Shown here: positions 26,032 to 34,123 of the stretch, piece after piece
How positions within the stretch are numbered: position 1 is the stretch's first letter
How the letters are laid out: each line of letters begins with the position of its first letter
Source of the DNA: Rhodospirillales bacterium
GTDB taxonomy: Bacteria; Pseudomonadota; Alphaproteobacteria; Acetobacterales; Acetobacteraceae
Length of the DNA: 43,360 nt
Direction of reading: 5' to 3'
NCBI GenBank assembly: GCA_025352565.1
Contig: JANXTF010000053.1
Location: 1 to 43,360, forward strand
The notes under the pieces: generated by a model
The model's input: only the letters and a program-made list of their open reading frames with translations
The model's database searches: none
Told to the model about the DNA's origin: nothing
Made by a program: the position numbers and the translations under genes

Positions 26032-27177
26032 ATGCATGACACGCTGGTGGTCGGCGGCGGTGTGATGGGATGCGCGGTGGCGCTGCATCTGGCGCGTGCC
26101 GGGCAGCGCGTGGTGCTGCTGGAGAAAGGCGGCCTGTGCATGCAGGCCTCAGGCGTGAACGCGGGCACGCTGGCCATCCAGATCAAGCGCGCCGCCCTGA
26201 TCCCCTACGCGCTGCGCGGCTGGGAGATGTGGAGCGACGCGCGGCAATGGCTGGGATCGGATGCCGGCTTCCACCAGGTGGGCGGGGTGACGCTGGCCTT
26301 CACCCAGGAGGAAGCGGAGATGCTGGCCGAACGCATGGAGGCGCGTCGTCGCAATGGCGCGCCCATCGAGATGGTCGGTTCCAACCGCGCGCGGGAATTG
26401 GAGCCGGGCCTGTCCGACAAGCCGGTGCTGGCGAGCTGGTGCGCGCTCGACGGATACGCCAGCAGCAACGAACTCGGCATGCTGTTTCGCGCGGCGCTGG
26501 CGAACGCGGACGTCGAGGTGCGGGAATTCGCCTCGGTCGACGCGATCGACCGCCTGAGCGGCGGCTACACGGCGCGCACCCTGGCCGGCCCGGTGTCGGC
26601 AAGTCGGGTGGTGCTCGCCGGCGGCATGTGGCTCGAAGCGCTGCTCAAGCGCGATTTCGGCATCCATATCCCGCTGATCTGCCGGGTAAATCAAGTCTCT
26701 GTCACCGAGCGAATGCCGCCCATCATGCGTCGCGTGGTCGGCGTCGCCACCGGCCAGCTCACGCTCAAACAATCGCAGAACGGCACAGTGATCATCGGCG
26801 GCGGCTGGCAGGGCAAGGGCGATCCGGAGCGGGGCGGCTACGAGGTCATCCCGGAAAACCTGATCGGCAATCTCCGGCTCGCCAGCTACGCCGTGCCCGC
26901 GCTACGCAAGGCGCGGGTGGTACGGACCTGGCTGGGGCTGGAAGGCAACACTGAGGACGCCATGCCGATCGTGGGCGAACTCCCCGGCGCACCCAATGCC
27001 TTCGTCATCGGCGGCGTGCGCGGCGGCTTCACCATCGGCCCGTTCATGGGAATGCTGCTGGCCCAGCACATTCTCGGCCAGCAGCCGGAAATGCCGATCT
27101 TCGACCCGACGCGCGCGATCGTGCCGAGTCCGAGTGCCGCTGGGAAAACTACTCGGCGGCCAGACTCTGCGTCATGA
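26032..27177 (+). CDS. FAD-dependent oxidoreductase, D-amino-acid oxidase family (catalytic subunit)
   Basis: A 381-residue DAO-family flavoprotein. The FAD motif TLVVGGGVMGCAVALHLARAG opens the protein and ends with Glu of VVLLEKG. GVNAGTLAIQ and TWLGLEGNTEDAMPIVGELPG near the C-terminus are typical of sarcosine/proline/hydroxyproline dehydrogenase beta subunits. The likely reaction is oxidation of a secondary or primary amine of an amino-acid-like substrate to an imine. GAGGAGG spans the upstream stop and precedes the ATG. Its last 29 bases overlap the convergent dapA-like gene. Confidence 0.93.
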   Translation: MHDTLVVGGGVMGCAVALHLARAGQRVVLLEKGGLCMQASGVNAGTLAIQIKRAALIPYALRGWEMWSDARQWLGSDAGFHQVGGVTLAFTQEEAEMLAERMEARRRNGAPIEMVGSNRARELEPGLSDKPVLASWCALDGYASSNELGMLFRAALANADVEVREFASVDAIDRLSGGYTARTLAGPVSASRVVLAGGMWLEALLKRDFGIHIPLICRVNQVSVTERMPPIMRRVVGVATGQLTLKQSQNGTVIIGGGWQGKGDPERGGYEVIPENLIGNLRLASYAVPALRKARVVRTWLGLEGNTEDAMPIVGELPGAPNAFVIGGVRGGFTIGPFMGMLLAQHILGQQPEMPIFDPTRAIVPSPSAAGKTTRRPDSAS

Positions 27178-28072
27178 CGGGGGCGCCGCATTCCAGCAAC
27201 ACCTGCTTCAGCACCGCGACACCGTCCGCGTCGAGCGGCAACACCGGCTCGCGTGGGCAGCCCGCTTCACGCCCGATCAATCGGTGCCCGGCCTTGAGCG
27301 CGGAGGGCCAGGTGCCGAGGCTCATCAGCGTTTCGTAAACACGCGTGAGTTTGTGCTGGGTTTCGGCCAGCGCGGGCGTGGGTGCAAGCTTGGCTTGATC
27401 GATCAGTTTCGACGCAATGCCGCCAAGCAGTTCGGGGCCGCTGGAGATGAAGCCCGCGGCGCCCAAAGCAAGCCCCGGCAGAATGTAGGGCGCGGGGCCG
27501 ACCATCACCGCGAGCTTGGCCGCGAAATGGTGGATGATATGCGAGAGATAGAAGAAATCCCGCGAGGCTTCCTTGAGCGCGATGACATTCACGGCCTCGG
27601 TGATGGCGCGCATGGACTCGATGGTCAGGCTGATATTGGTGCGGCGTGGCGAGTTGTAGAGCACGATCGGGAGCGGTACGGCGCGGTGGATGGCCTCCAT
27701 CCGCTGCACCAATTCCTTCGTCGTCGCCTTCATCACGTAGCTCTGCGGCCCGATCATCAGCGCGTCCACGCCGGCGGCGGCGGCGGCCTCGGCGTAGGCG
27801 ATGGTCTGCTTCGCGGTGGTGGTGCTGACGCCCATGATCACCGGAATGCGGCCACCGGCGATCTTGACGGCGGTGGCCGCAAGCTGACGGCGCTCGTCGG
27901 CGGAGAGCGACCAGATCTCGCCGTTGTCGCCGGCGACACAAAGGCCGTCGGCGCGCTGCTCGATATGCCAGCGGACGAGCGCCTCCCAGGCGTCCGGCAT
28001 GAGGTCGCCGGCGGCCGTGAACGGGGTCACGACCGCGGGGACATTGCCGCGCACAAGGAAGTTCACGGACAT
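27149..28072 (-). CDS. Dihydrodipicolinate synthase family protein (DapA-like 2)
   Basis: A 307-residue TIM-barrel protein with Schiff-base Lys167 (ALKEAS) and Tyr139 (LYNSPRR). The usual GTTGE loop reads GDNGE, so it is not a lysine-biosynthesis DapA and differs from DapA-like 1 as well. The neighbouring heterotrimeric dehydrogenase is reminiscent of hydroxyproline catabolism, where a DapA-family deaminase acts on the cyclic imine product; this is inference. ATG at 28072 has GGAG eight bases upstream. A single-gene unit with a probable promoter overlapping a palindrome at 28107-28126. Confidence 0.92.
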   Translation of the reverse strand: MSVNFLVRGNVPAVVTPFTAAGDLMPDAWEALVRWHIEQRADGLCVAGDNGEIWSLSADERRQLAATAVKIAGGRIPVIMGVSTTTAKQTIAYAEAAAAAGVDALMIGPQSYVMKATTKELVQRMEAIHRAVPLPIVLYNSPRRTNISLTIESMRAITEAVNVIALKEASRDFFYLSHIIHHFAAKLAVMVGPAPYILPGLALGAAGFISSGPELLGGIASKLIDQAKLAPTPALAETQHKLTRVYETLMSLGTWPSALKAGHRLIGREAGCPREPVLPLDADGVAVLKQVLLECGAPVMTQSLAAE

Positions 28073-28103
28073 GGATCTCGCTCCGCCTGGATGTGACCCG
28101 AGC

Positions 28104-28133
28104 AGTATGTTTGGCAGGATAAACATTTGTCCA
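28104..28133 (-). promoter_or_regulatory. Putative promoter of DapA-like 2 with embedded operator
   Basis: Minus-strand TGGACA (28133-28128) and CATACT (28109-28104) are 18 bases apart. Between and over them lies a perfect inverted repeat ATGTTT (28107-28112) / AAACAT (28121-28126) with an eight-base spacer, the most symmetric copy of the island's shared motif. The layout suggests a repressor competing with RNA polymerase. Confidence 0.5.
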
Positions 28134-28141
28134 GCCCGAAT

Positions 28142-28183
28142 GCGATCGTATCGCTGACAGCCCTGTCGTATCGTTGACAGCCC
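28142..28183. repeat. 20-bp period direct repeat and small palindrome
   Basis: An 18-base unit at 28146-28163 recurs at 28166-28183 with one difference (TCGTATCG, then C or T, then TGACAGCCC). The left end also forms the palindrome GCGAT-CGT-ATCGC at 28142-28154. The right copy contributes the TTGACA of a possible promoter. It may be a regulator binding site or a small duplication. Confidence 0.6.
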
Positions 28184-28203
28184 AGCCGGCTGCGATCTAA
28201 ATT
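28174..28203 (+). promoter_or_regulatory. Putative promoter of the permease/binding-protein pair
   Basis: A perfect TTGACA at 28174-28179 and TAAATT at 28198-28203, 18 bases apart, lie about 50 bases before the likely permease start. The -35 box is in the second copy of the direct repeat. Confidence 0.45.
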
Positions 28204-28251
28204 TTGCCAGCCAAACAGGATTTCAGATCGAATTGCGCGCCCCCGGCCCGA

Positions 28252-28908
28252 ATGCGATATGAGTTCGATTGGAGCGGCGCGCTCGACCCGCTGCTCTGGC
28301 TCCGCGCCGTGGGGGTTACGCTCGGCTACGGGGTGGGCTCGACCTTGGCAGGGCTGGCGCTGGGCGTTTTCGGTGGAACGATGCTGCTGTCGCGCCACGC
28401 CGCGCCGCGCCGCCTGGCCGGCGCATTCGTGCAGTTCTTCCGTTGCACGCCGCTGATGGTGCAGCTGGTCTGGTTTTACTACGCGCTGCCGATCCTCAGC
28501 GGCTTCTCCGTCCCGGCCGCGTTGGCCGGCGGCTTGGCGCTGACGCTTTACATGGGCGCGTTCTGTTCGGAGATCGTACGGGCCGGGGTCATCTCCATCG
28601 AGCGTGGCCAGTGGGACGCCGCGCGTGCGCTGGGGCTCCGCCACTGGCACATGATGCGGTTCGTCATCCTGCCGCAGGCCGCCCGGCGCATGGTGCCGCC
28701 CTTCGTCAACCAGTCCGTGCTGCAACTCAAAAACACGTCGCTGCTCTACGTCGTCGCGGTCCCGGACCTGATGTACACGAGCTACACGCTCACGTCCCGC
28801 ACCTATCGGCCGCTCGAAACCTACACTGTGGTCGCGCTGATCTACTTCGCGGTGCTGTTCCCGGCGACCCTCGCGGCGAAGCACCTGGAAGCACGCTACG
28901 ACCGATGA
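28252..28908 (+). CDS. ABC transporter permease, polar amino-acid type (ATPase-less unit)
   Basis: A 218-residue permease: FFRCTPLMVQLVWFYYALPIL is the HisMQ signature, and ARALGLRHWHMMRFVILPQAARR is the ATPase-docking loop. About five hydrophobic helices. The start is taken as ATG 28252 (MRYEFDWSGALDPLLW), the usual N-terminus of this family; a TTG at 28204 would overlap the -10 region. Only one permease and a binding protein are in the unit; there is no ATPase gene, so it must homodimerise and borrow an ATPase, possibly the one at 20217. Confidence 0.92.
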   Translation: MRYEFDWSGALDPLLWLRAVGVTLGYGVGSTLAGLALGVFGGTMLLSRHAAPRRLAGAFVQFFRCTPLMVQLVWFYYALPILSGFSVPAALAGGLALTLYMGAFCSEIVRAGVISIERGQWDAARALGLRHWHMMRFVILPQAARRMVPPFVNQSVLQLKNTSLLYVVAVPDLMYTSYTLTSRTYRPLETYTVVALIYFAVLFPATLAAKHLEARYDR

Positions 28909-28931
28909 CCCCAACAAAGGAGGCTCCGGCG

Positions 28932-29783
28932 ATGTCCATTACCCACCTTGCCCCTTCCACCCGTCGCGCCCTGCTGGGTGCGGCGGCTGGGTTGCTCGCC
29001 GCGAAGCCGGCGCTGGCGGCGAACTCCACCTGGGACGCGATCGCCGCGAGCGGGGTCGTGCGGTTCGGCGTGCTGCAGAGCCACCAGCCCTACCACAACC
29101 TGGAAAGCGGCAAGTGGACCGGCTTCGCGATACAGATGGGGCTCGACTGCATGCAGGCGGTGAGCGAGGCGATGCAGAAGCCGCTGCGCCCGGCTTACGT
29201 CGAGACGACGCTCGCGAATGTCATCCTCGACCTCCAGGCGGACAAGATCGACCTCTATTTCGGTTTGACCGCGTCGGAACAGCGGCAGCGGGCGGTCAAC
29301 TTGTTCGGGCCGATCTATGCGCTGCCGGAATGCGCCATCAACGGCCGCGGTTTCGATCCTGGCGACACCTGGGCTGCGTACGACAAGCCATCCATCTCCG
29401 TGGCGGTCGTGCTCGGCAGTACCGACGAGCAGGCGGCGCGCAAGATGCTGCCACACGCCGATATCCGGGCGTTGAAATCGACGGCGGAGGCGATCTTGGA
29501 TGTCCAGTCCGGCAATTCGAAGGCGATGATCAACACGGTGCTGTCCGGCATGATGGCGCGCAAGGAGACGCCGAACCTGAGCGAGCCTGTGGTGCTGCAG
29601 CCGCTGCTGTCCCAGCCATCGATGGGGGGCACGCGCCGTGACGGGGACGGCAAGTTTGCGGCCTTTTGCGAAAGCTGGGCGAAGCCGTACCGCGCCTCTG
29701 GCCAGGCGAAGCAGGCGATCCTGGACGCGATGCGGCATTCCGGCCTGGACGCGGCGAGGCTGCCGCCTTCGCTGCAGTTCTGA
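28932..29783 (+). CDS. ABC transporter substrate-binding protein, family 3, Tat-type signal
   Basis: A 283-residue binding protein. The N-terminus has STRRALLGAAAGLLAAKPALAA, with twin arginines and a weakly hydrophobic stretch ending ALA-A, suggesting Tat export. Then VVRFGVLQSHQPYHN, GFAIQMGLDCMQ and KIDLYFGLTASEQRQRAVNLFGPIY follow family 3 structure, with Arg and Glu residues suited to amino acid binding. AAGGAGG lies eight bases before ATG 28932. Downstream partner of the permease at 28252; convergent with the sugar-type ATPase gene. Confidence 0.9.
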   Translation: MSITHLAPSTRRALLGAAAGLLAAKPALAANSTWDAIAASGVVRFGVLQSHQPYHNLESGKWTGFAIQMGLDCMQAVSEAMQKPLRPAYVETTLANVILDLQADKIDLYFGLTASEQRQRAVNLFGPIYALPECAINGRGFDPGDTWAAYDKPSISVAVVLGSTDEQAARKMLPHADIRALKSTAEAILDVQSGNSKAMINTVLSGMMARKETPNLSEPVVLQPLLSQPSMGGTRRDGDGKFAAFCESWAKPYRASGQAKQAILDAMRHSGLDAARLPPSLQF

Positions 29784-29786
29784 GCA

Positions 29787-30878
29787 TCAGGCCGGGCAGG
29801 CGCCGATCAGGCGCTGGCCGCCTTCTTCAGCGAACAGGTGCAGGCGACCCCCGTCGACGGACACAGCCACAGCGGTCCCGGCCTCCGCCGGCGTTCCCGC
29901 CGCGGCGCGAGCGACGAGGCGCTGACGTCCAAGCGTGAGCCAGACAACGGCCTCGTGGCCGGCGCGCTCCACGACCGTGACGCGTCCGTCGCCCTCGCCG
30001 GGCGTCAGGCGCAGGTCTTCCGGGCGGATACCGGCAGCGACCTGCGCCGGGGCGCCGTGGAGTTCGGCACGGCGACAATCCGGCAGTGCCACGGTGAGGT
30101 GTTCCGAGACGAAGCGCAGGACGTCGCCCGCCAGCTCCAGCCGCCCCACCAACATGTTCATCGCGGGCGAGCCGACGAAAGTGGCGACGAATTTGTTGGC
30201 TGGCGCGTGATAGACCTCGTGCGGTGTCGCCAATTGCTGCAATCTCCCCTGGCTGAGCACGGCGATGCGCGTGGACATCGTCATTGCTTCCATCTGGTCG
30301 TGCGTCACGTAGATCATCGTGCGGCCCAAGCTTCGATGCAGCTGGATCAACTCCGCCCGCATATGCGCCCGCAGCTCGGCGTCGAGATTGCTCAGTGGCT
30401 CGTCAAGCAGGAATACCTCGCTGGGACGCACCATCGCGCGGCCGAGTGCCACGCGCTGCTGCTGGCCGCCGGAAAGCTGGCGCGGGCGACGGTCCAGCAG
30501 GCCGTCGATCTTCAGCAGAGCCGTCACTTCAGCGATGCGGGAAGCCCGGTCGCCTCTCGGCACGCCGCGCTTCCTCAGTGGGTATTCCAGGTTCCGCCGC
30601 ACGGTCATGTGCGGGTAGAGCGCGTAGTTCTGAAAAACCATGGCGACGTTGCGGTCCGCAGGCGACAAAAGGTCGACCCGGCGCGTGCCGAACCAGATCT
30701 CACCGGCGCTCGGGTGTTCCAGCCCGGCGATCATGCGCAGCGTCGTCGTCTTGCCGGAGCCCGACGGGCCGAGAAAGGTCAGGAACTCGCCATCGGCGAT
30801 ATCGAGTGAAAGGCCGTGCAGCCCGACCGTGCCATCCGGGAAGGCCATGCGGAGCTGTTTGAGGTGAACCGACGACAT
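29787..30878 (-). CDS. Carbohydrate-type ABC transporter ATPase (UgpC/MsiK-like)
   Basis: A 363-residue ATPase. Walker [11 protein letters not shown]-loop [12 protein letters not shown], signature LSGGQQQR, Walker [14 protein letters not shown] and H-loop VTHDQMEAM make up the first 235 residues. A C-terminal TOBE/OB regulatory domain (about 240-363) contains [14 protein letters not shown]. These ATPases power MalFG-type permeases for sugars, polyols, glycerol phosphate or polyamines and are sometimes shared between several importers. It directly follows the permease gene at 30882; a partner-free importer at 37394-40339 might share it. Confidence 0.96.
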   Translation of the reverse strand: MSSVHLKQLRMAFPDGTVGLHGLSLDIADGEFLTFLGPSGSGKTTTLRMIAGLEHPSAGEIWFGTRRVDLLSPADRNVAMVFQNYALYPHMTVRRNLEYPLRKRGVPRGDRASRIAEVTALLKIDGLLDRRPRQLSGGQQQRVALGRAMVRPSEVFLLDEPLSNLDAELRAHMRAELIQLHRSLGRTMIYVTHDQMEAMTMSTRIAVLSQGRLQQLATPHEVYHAPANKFVATFVGSPAMNMLVGRLELAGDVLRFVSEHLTVALPDCRRAELHGAPAQVAAGIRPEDLRLTPGEGDGRVTVVERAGHEAVVWLTLGRQRLVARAAAGTPAEAGTAVAVSVDGGRLHLFAEEGGQRLIGACPA

Positions 30879-30881
30879 GAC

Positions 30882-31712
30882 CTAGCCCTTCACGCTGCTG
30901 GCGCCGAAGCCGCGTGTGAGATGCTTTTGCAGGAACACGAAGCACAGCAGCACCGGCACGGACATCAGCACGGATGCCGCCATCAATAGCGCCCATTCCA
31001 CATTCTGGTTCTGGTTGAGCATCGTCAGTACGCCCGGCGGCAATGTCTTGCGTTCGTCGACATTGATGAAGACCAGCGCATAAAGATATTCGTTCCAGGA
31101 AAGGATGAACGAGAACATCGCCGTGGAGATGATGCCCGGTACCGCCTGTGGCAGCACGACATCCACGAAGGCCCGCAGCCGCCCGGCGCCATCGACCATC
31201 GCCGCCTGTTCCAGCGCCAGCGGAATCCCGGCGATGAAGGAGCGCAGCAGCCACAATGCGAAGGGCAGGGCGAAAGTGGTGTAGGCGATCACCAGGCCGA
31301 ACAGGCTGTTGGCGAGGCCGATCGCAGAGATGATGAGATACAGCGGCAACAGCAGCACAACGGCCGGCAGCATGTAGGTGAACAGGACCATATGAGCGAT
31401 CAGGCTACGGCCGGGAAAGCGGAACCGTACCAGCCCATACGCGCCGGCGACGGCAATCACGATCACCAGGATGGTGGTGCCGGCAGCCACCAGCACGCTG
31501 TTGGTGAAATAGGTGAGAAACGGTGTGTCGGTTAACAGGCGATGGAACTGCGCCAGCGTGGGATGTGCGGGGATCAGCGTGGGGGGGATCGCGAAGGTTT
31601 CGTCGTTGGGCTTCAGCGCAGTGCCGATCATCCACAGCAGCGGGAAGGCCACGGCGACTACCAGGCACCACACCAGCAGGTTATACAACGCGAAGCCGAT
31701 CCTGCCGCGCAT
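30882..31712 (-). CDS. Carbohydrate-type ABC permease (MalG/UgpE-like)
   Basis: A 276-residue permease with six predicted helices. The EAA loop reads EQAAMVDGAGRLRAFVDVVLPQAVPG, which docks to the ATPase. The N-terminus MRGRIGFALYNLLVWCLVVAVAFPLLWMI is typical of the MalG-like half. Start and the MalF-like stop overlap as TGATG. The gene is followed by the ATPase after three bases. Confidence 0.95.
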   Translation of the reverse strand: MRGRIGFALYNLLVWCLVVAVAFPLLWMIGTALKPNDETFAIPPTLIPAHPTLAQFHRLLTDTPFLTYFTNSVLVAAGTTILVIVIAVAGAYGLVRFRFPGRSLIAHMVLFTYMLPAVVLLLPLYLIISAIGLANSLFGLVIAYTTFALPFALWLLRSFIAGIPLALEQAAMVDGAGRLRAFVDVVLPQAVPGIISTAMFSFILSWNEYLYALVFINVDERKTLPPGVLTMLNQNQNVEWALLMAASVLMSVPVLLCFVFLQKHLTRGFGASSVKG

Positions 31713-32602
31713 CACCGCCCCTCCGTCTCGTGATGGCGCGTCGCCCAGATATGGACGGCGAAGAATAACAGCATAAAGCCGAACATCGTGACGGCCACGG
31801 CGGCACCCCGGCCGAAGTTCAATAATTGAAACGCCTCGCGATAGACGAGGATGGGCAGCGTCTGCGTGCTGATGCCCGGGCCGCCGCCGGTCATCAGGTA
31901 GATCAAATCGAATTCCTTGAAGTCCCAGATGCCGCGGAGAAGAATTACCACCGACAGCACGCTGGCCAGTTGCGGCAGGGTGATGTCCCAGAACTGCGCC
32001 CATCGGCTCGCGCCATCCACTTGCGCCGCCTCGTACAGACTCTCGGGGATGGATTGCAGCCGCGCCAACACCGCGATGATCACGAACGGGAAGAATTTCC
32101 AGGACCCGACGAGGATCACCGTGATCATGGCGTTCGGCGATTGGGACAGCCAGGCGATCGGTGCGGCGATCAGCCCCACCGACATCAATACGTGGTTGAT
32201 CAGCCCATAGAGATCGTTGAACAGCCACCGCCACACCAGCACGGCGACGGCCGTCGGCAGCAGATACGGAAACAGCAACAGCCCGCGCGCCAGGGAGCGC
32301 CCCACCAGCCGCCCGTTCAACACCAACGCCCCGGCCACGCCCAACACCAGTTGGAGCAGAACGGCGCCCACAGTCCAGACAATCGTGTTGAAGAACGTGG
32401 TCAGGAACGCGGGGTCGGCGAACAACGCCTGGAAATTCGCCAGACCCACATACTGCGTCCGCTGCGTCAGCGTACTCACCTTGTGCAGGCTCAGGAACAG
32501 GCTCTGCGCCATCGGATAGAAAATCAGCCCCGCGAACAGCAGAACGGTCGGCGCCAGCAGGGCCAGCCCGGTCAGCTGGTCCCTGCGTTGTGGCGAGAGC
32601 AT
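31712..32602 (-). CDS. Carbohydrate-type ABC permease (MalF/UgpA-like)
   Basis: A 296-residue permease with six predicted helices, starting MLSPQRRDQLTGLALLAPTVLLF. ATPase-docking loop: YEAAQVDGASRWAQFWDITLPQLA. LIYLMTGGGPGISTQTLP is a conserved periplasmic loop in this family. Its ATG overlaps the binding-protein stop by one base (TGATG), showing a tightly coupled operon of binding protein, two permeases and ATPase. Confidence 0.95.
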   Translation of the reverse strand: MLSPQRRDQLTGLALLAPTVLLFAGLIFYPMAQSLFLSLHKVSTLTQRTQYVGLANFQALFADPAFLTTFFNTIVWTVGAVLLQLVLGVAGALVLNGRLVGRSLARGLLLFPYLLPTAVAVLVWRWLFNDLYGLINHVLMSVGLIAAPIAWLSQSPNAMITVILVGSWKFFPFVIIAVLARLQSIPESLYEAAQVDGASRWAQFWDITLPQLASVLSVVILLRGIWDFKEFDLIYLMTGGGPGISTQTLPILVYREAFQLLNFGRGAAVAVTMFGFMLLFFAVHIWATRHHETEGR

Positions 32603-33936
32603 CAACCCTTGAGGACTTCGGCCACCTTGTCGGCCGCCTTCGCCGCCGCCTGCTTCGCCGGCATCTTGTTCACCACCACGTTCTGCAGCATTTCCGAAAG
32701 TGCCGCGCTGTTGAAGATGTCTCCGGCCTTCAGATTGTACGGGGAGGCGTCGGCTTCCTTCACCAGGTTGCGGGCCTTCGCGGTGGATTGCATCATCAGG
32801 TCGATTTCCGGCTTGAACCGCTTCATCAGGGGCTGTTCGAACAATTCCGGGGCCGTGCTGATCGATTTCAGCGACGGCAGGATATGGCCCGGCGTGGTGT
32901 GCAGGAACTGGATATAGTTCCGTTTTTCGAATAACGCGGTGGCCAGCAATTTTGCGCCGGTGACGTTGGCCGAGCCTTTCGGAATGAACACCGAATTGAA
33001 CGGACAATCGAACGCGGCATGCCCGCTCCTGGCGTAGGGATACGGAATGACCGATACGCTATCGAGGATCTTCGGATTTTGATCCGCGACAATGGCGATC
33101 GGACGCCCCGTATACGGCGCCATCGCGGCCCGCCCGGTGACGAAGGAATTGAGCACCTCACCCCAGGAGTAACTGGTCGCGCCGGGAGGCGCGTAGGCCG
33201 CGATCTCGTTGAGAAATTCCAGCGCTGCAACCGTGGATGGCGCGTTCAACCCCACCGAGCCGTCGGGATTGACTATCATGCCGCCGGCCTGGTGGATGAA
33301 GTTCACCATCATCGTGCTGGCGAACGAGGTGCGCCCATAGGGAAGGCTGTTGCCATAAACCCCCGCCTTGGTCATCGCCTTCGCGGCCGCGAGCTGCTCG
33401 TCCCACGTCACCGGCGGTTTCAGCCCGGCCTCGCCCAGCAAATCCTTGCGATACCAAAGATTGGAGCTGGTGGCGTTGTTCAGCGTGGCCGCGAGGTAGC
33501 GGCCATCTATCTTGTAGATGTCGCGCATCGCGGGGAAGAAATCGTCCTCGCCAACCGCCTTCACCACCTCGTCGATCGGCTCCAGCAAATCGTTGGCGGC
33601 GAGTGTCGCCACCGTATAGGCCTGCACGAAGGAGACGAGGTCGGGCAGGTTCTTGGCGGCGAACCCCGCGGTGAGCTTCGGCCAGATGTCGTCGTCGGAG
33701 AACAATTCGATCGCCACGGTGAAGCGCGGATTGGCCTGCTCGAACCGCGCGAAGATGTCCTTCCAGGCAGCCATCTGCGCCGGCGCGCCCTGGCTGGTCC
33801 AGAAACGCAAAGTCGTCTTGGCCTGGGCGCGGACGATCTGTGGAGTGGCAAGCGTGACGAACACGGCCCCGGTTCCGGCGAGCAGCGCGCGGCGGTCAAG
33901 GGCTGCTTGCCTCCGATATCCGGATCGATTGGTCAT
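32602..33936 (-). CDS. ABC transporter substrate-binding protein, family 1 (sugar-like), Tat-type signal
   Basis: A 444-residue periplasmic protein. The signal contains ALDRRALLAGTGAVFVTLATPQIVRAQ, a twin-arginine motif. The mature part begins TTLRFWTSQGAPAQMAAWKDIFARFEQANP, the usual family 1 start, and contains SFASTMMVNFIHQAGG and GRAAMAPYTGRP. Ligands of this family include sugars, polyols and also glycine-betaine-like or amino compounds. ATG at 33936 has AGGGGGA seven bases upstream. First gene of the leftward MalFGK-like operon, divergent from iclR2, with a palindrome in the gap. Confidence 0.94.
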   Translation of the reverse strand: MTNRSGYRRQAALDRRALLAGTGAVFVTLATPQIVRAQAKTTLRFWTSQGAPAQMAAWKDIFARFEQANPRFTVAIELFSDDDIWPKLTAGFAAKNLPDLVSFVQAYTVATLAANDLLEPIDEVVKAVGEDDFFPAMRDIYKIDGRYLAATLNNATSSNLWYRKDLLGEAGLKPPVTWDEQLAAAKAMTKAGVYGNSLPYGRTSFASTMMVNFIHQAGGMIVNPDGSVGLNAPSTVAALEFLNEIAAYAPPGATSYSWGEVLNSFVTGRAAMAPYTGRPIAIVADQNPKILDSVSVIPYPYARSGHAAFDCPFNSVFIPKGSANVTGAKLLATALFEKRNYIQFLHTTPGHILPSLKSISTAPELFEQPLMKRFKPEIDLMMQSTAKARNLVKEADASPYNLKAGDIFNSAALSEMLQNVVVNKMPAKQAAAKAADKVAEVLKG

Positions 33937-33982
33937 GCTGTTCCCCCTGATATAACGCCAAACGGATACGAGTTGGGTGGCC

Positions 33983-34006
33983 AAACCTGTGTTTATATGT
34001 CAAACA
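33983..34006. promoter_or_regulatory. Candidate operator in the binding protein / iclR2 gap
   Basis: TGTTT (33990-33994) and AAACA (34002-34006) form five-base arms with a seven-base spacer. An additional AAAC at 33983-33986 precedes, giving AAAC-N4-GTTT-N7-AAAC. It lies about 50 bases upstream of the binding-protein start and 118 bases upstream of iclR2. Confidence 0.5.
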
Positions 34007-34123
34007 ATACCGCCTGCCCTGTCAATCACGAAACAACCATGGCTGGACAGGGCCGTCGCACTTCGCCAGAACCGGCTGAAATCCGGGCGAGACCCCACAA
34101 AGACCCCTGGGCGGAGGATTTCA

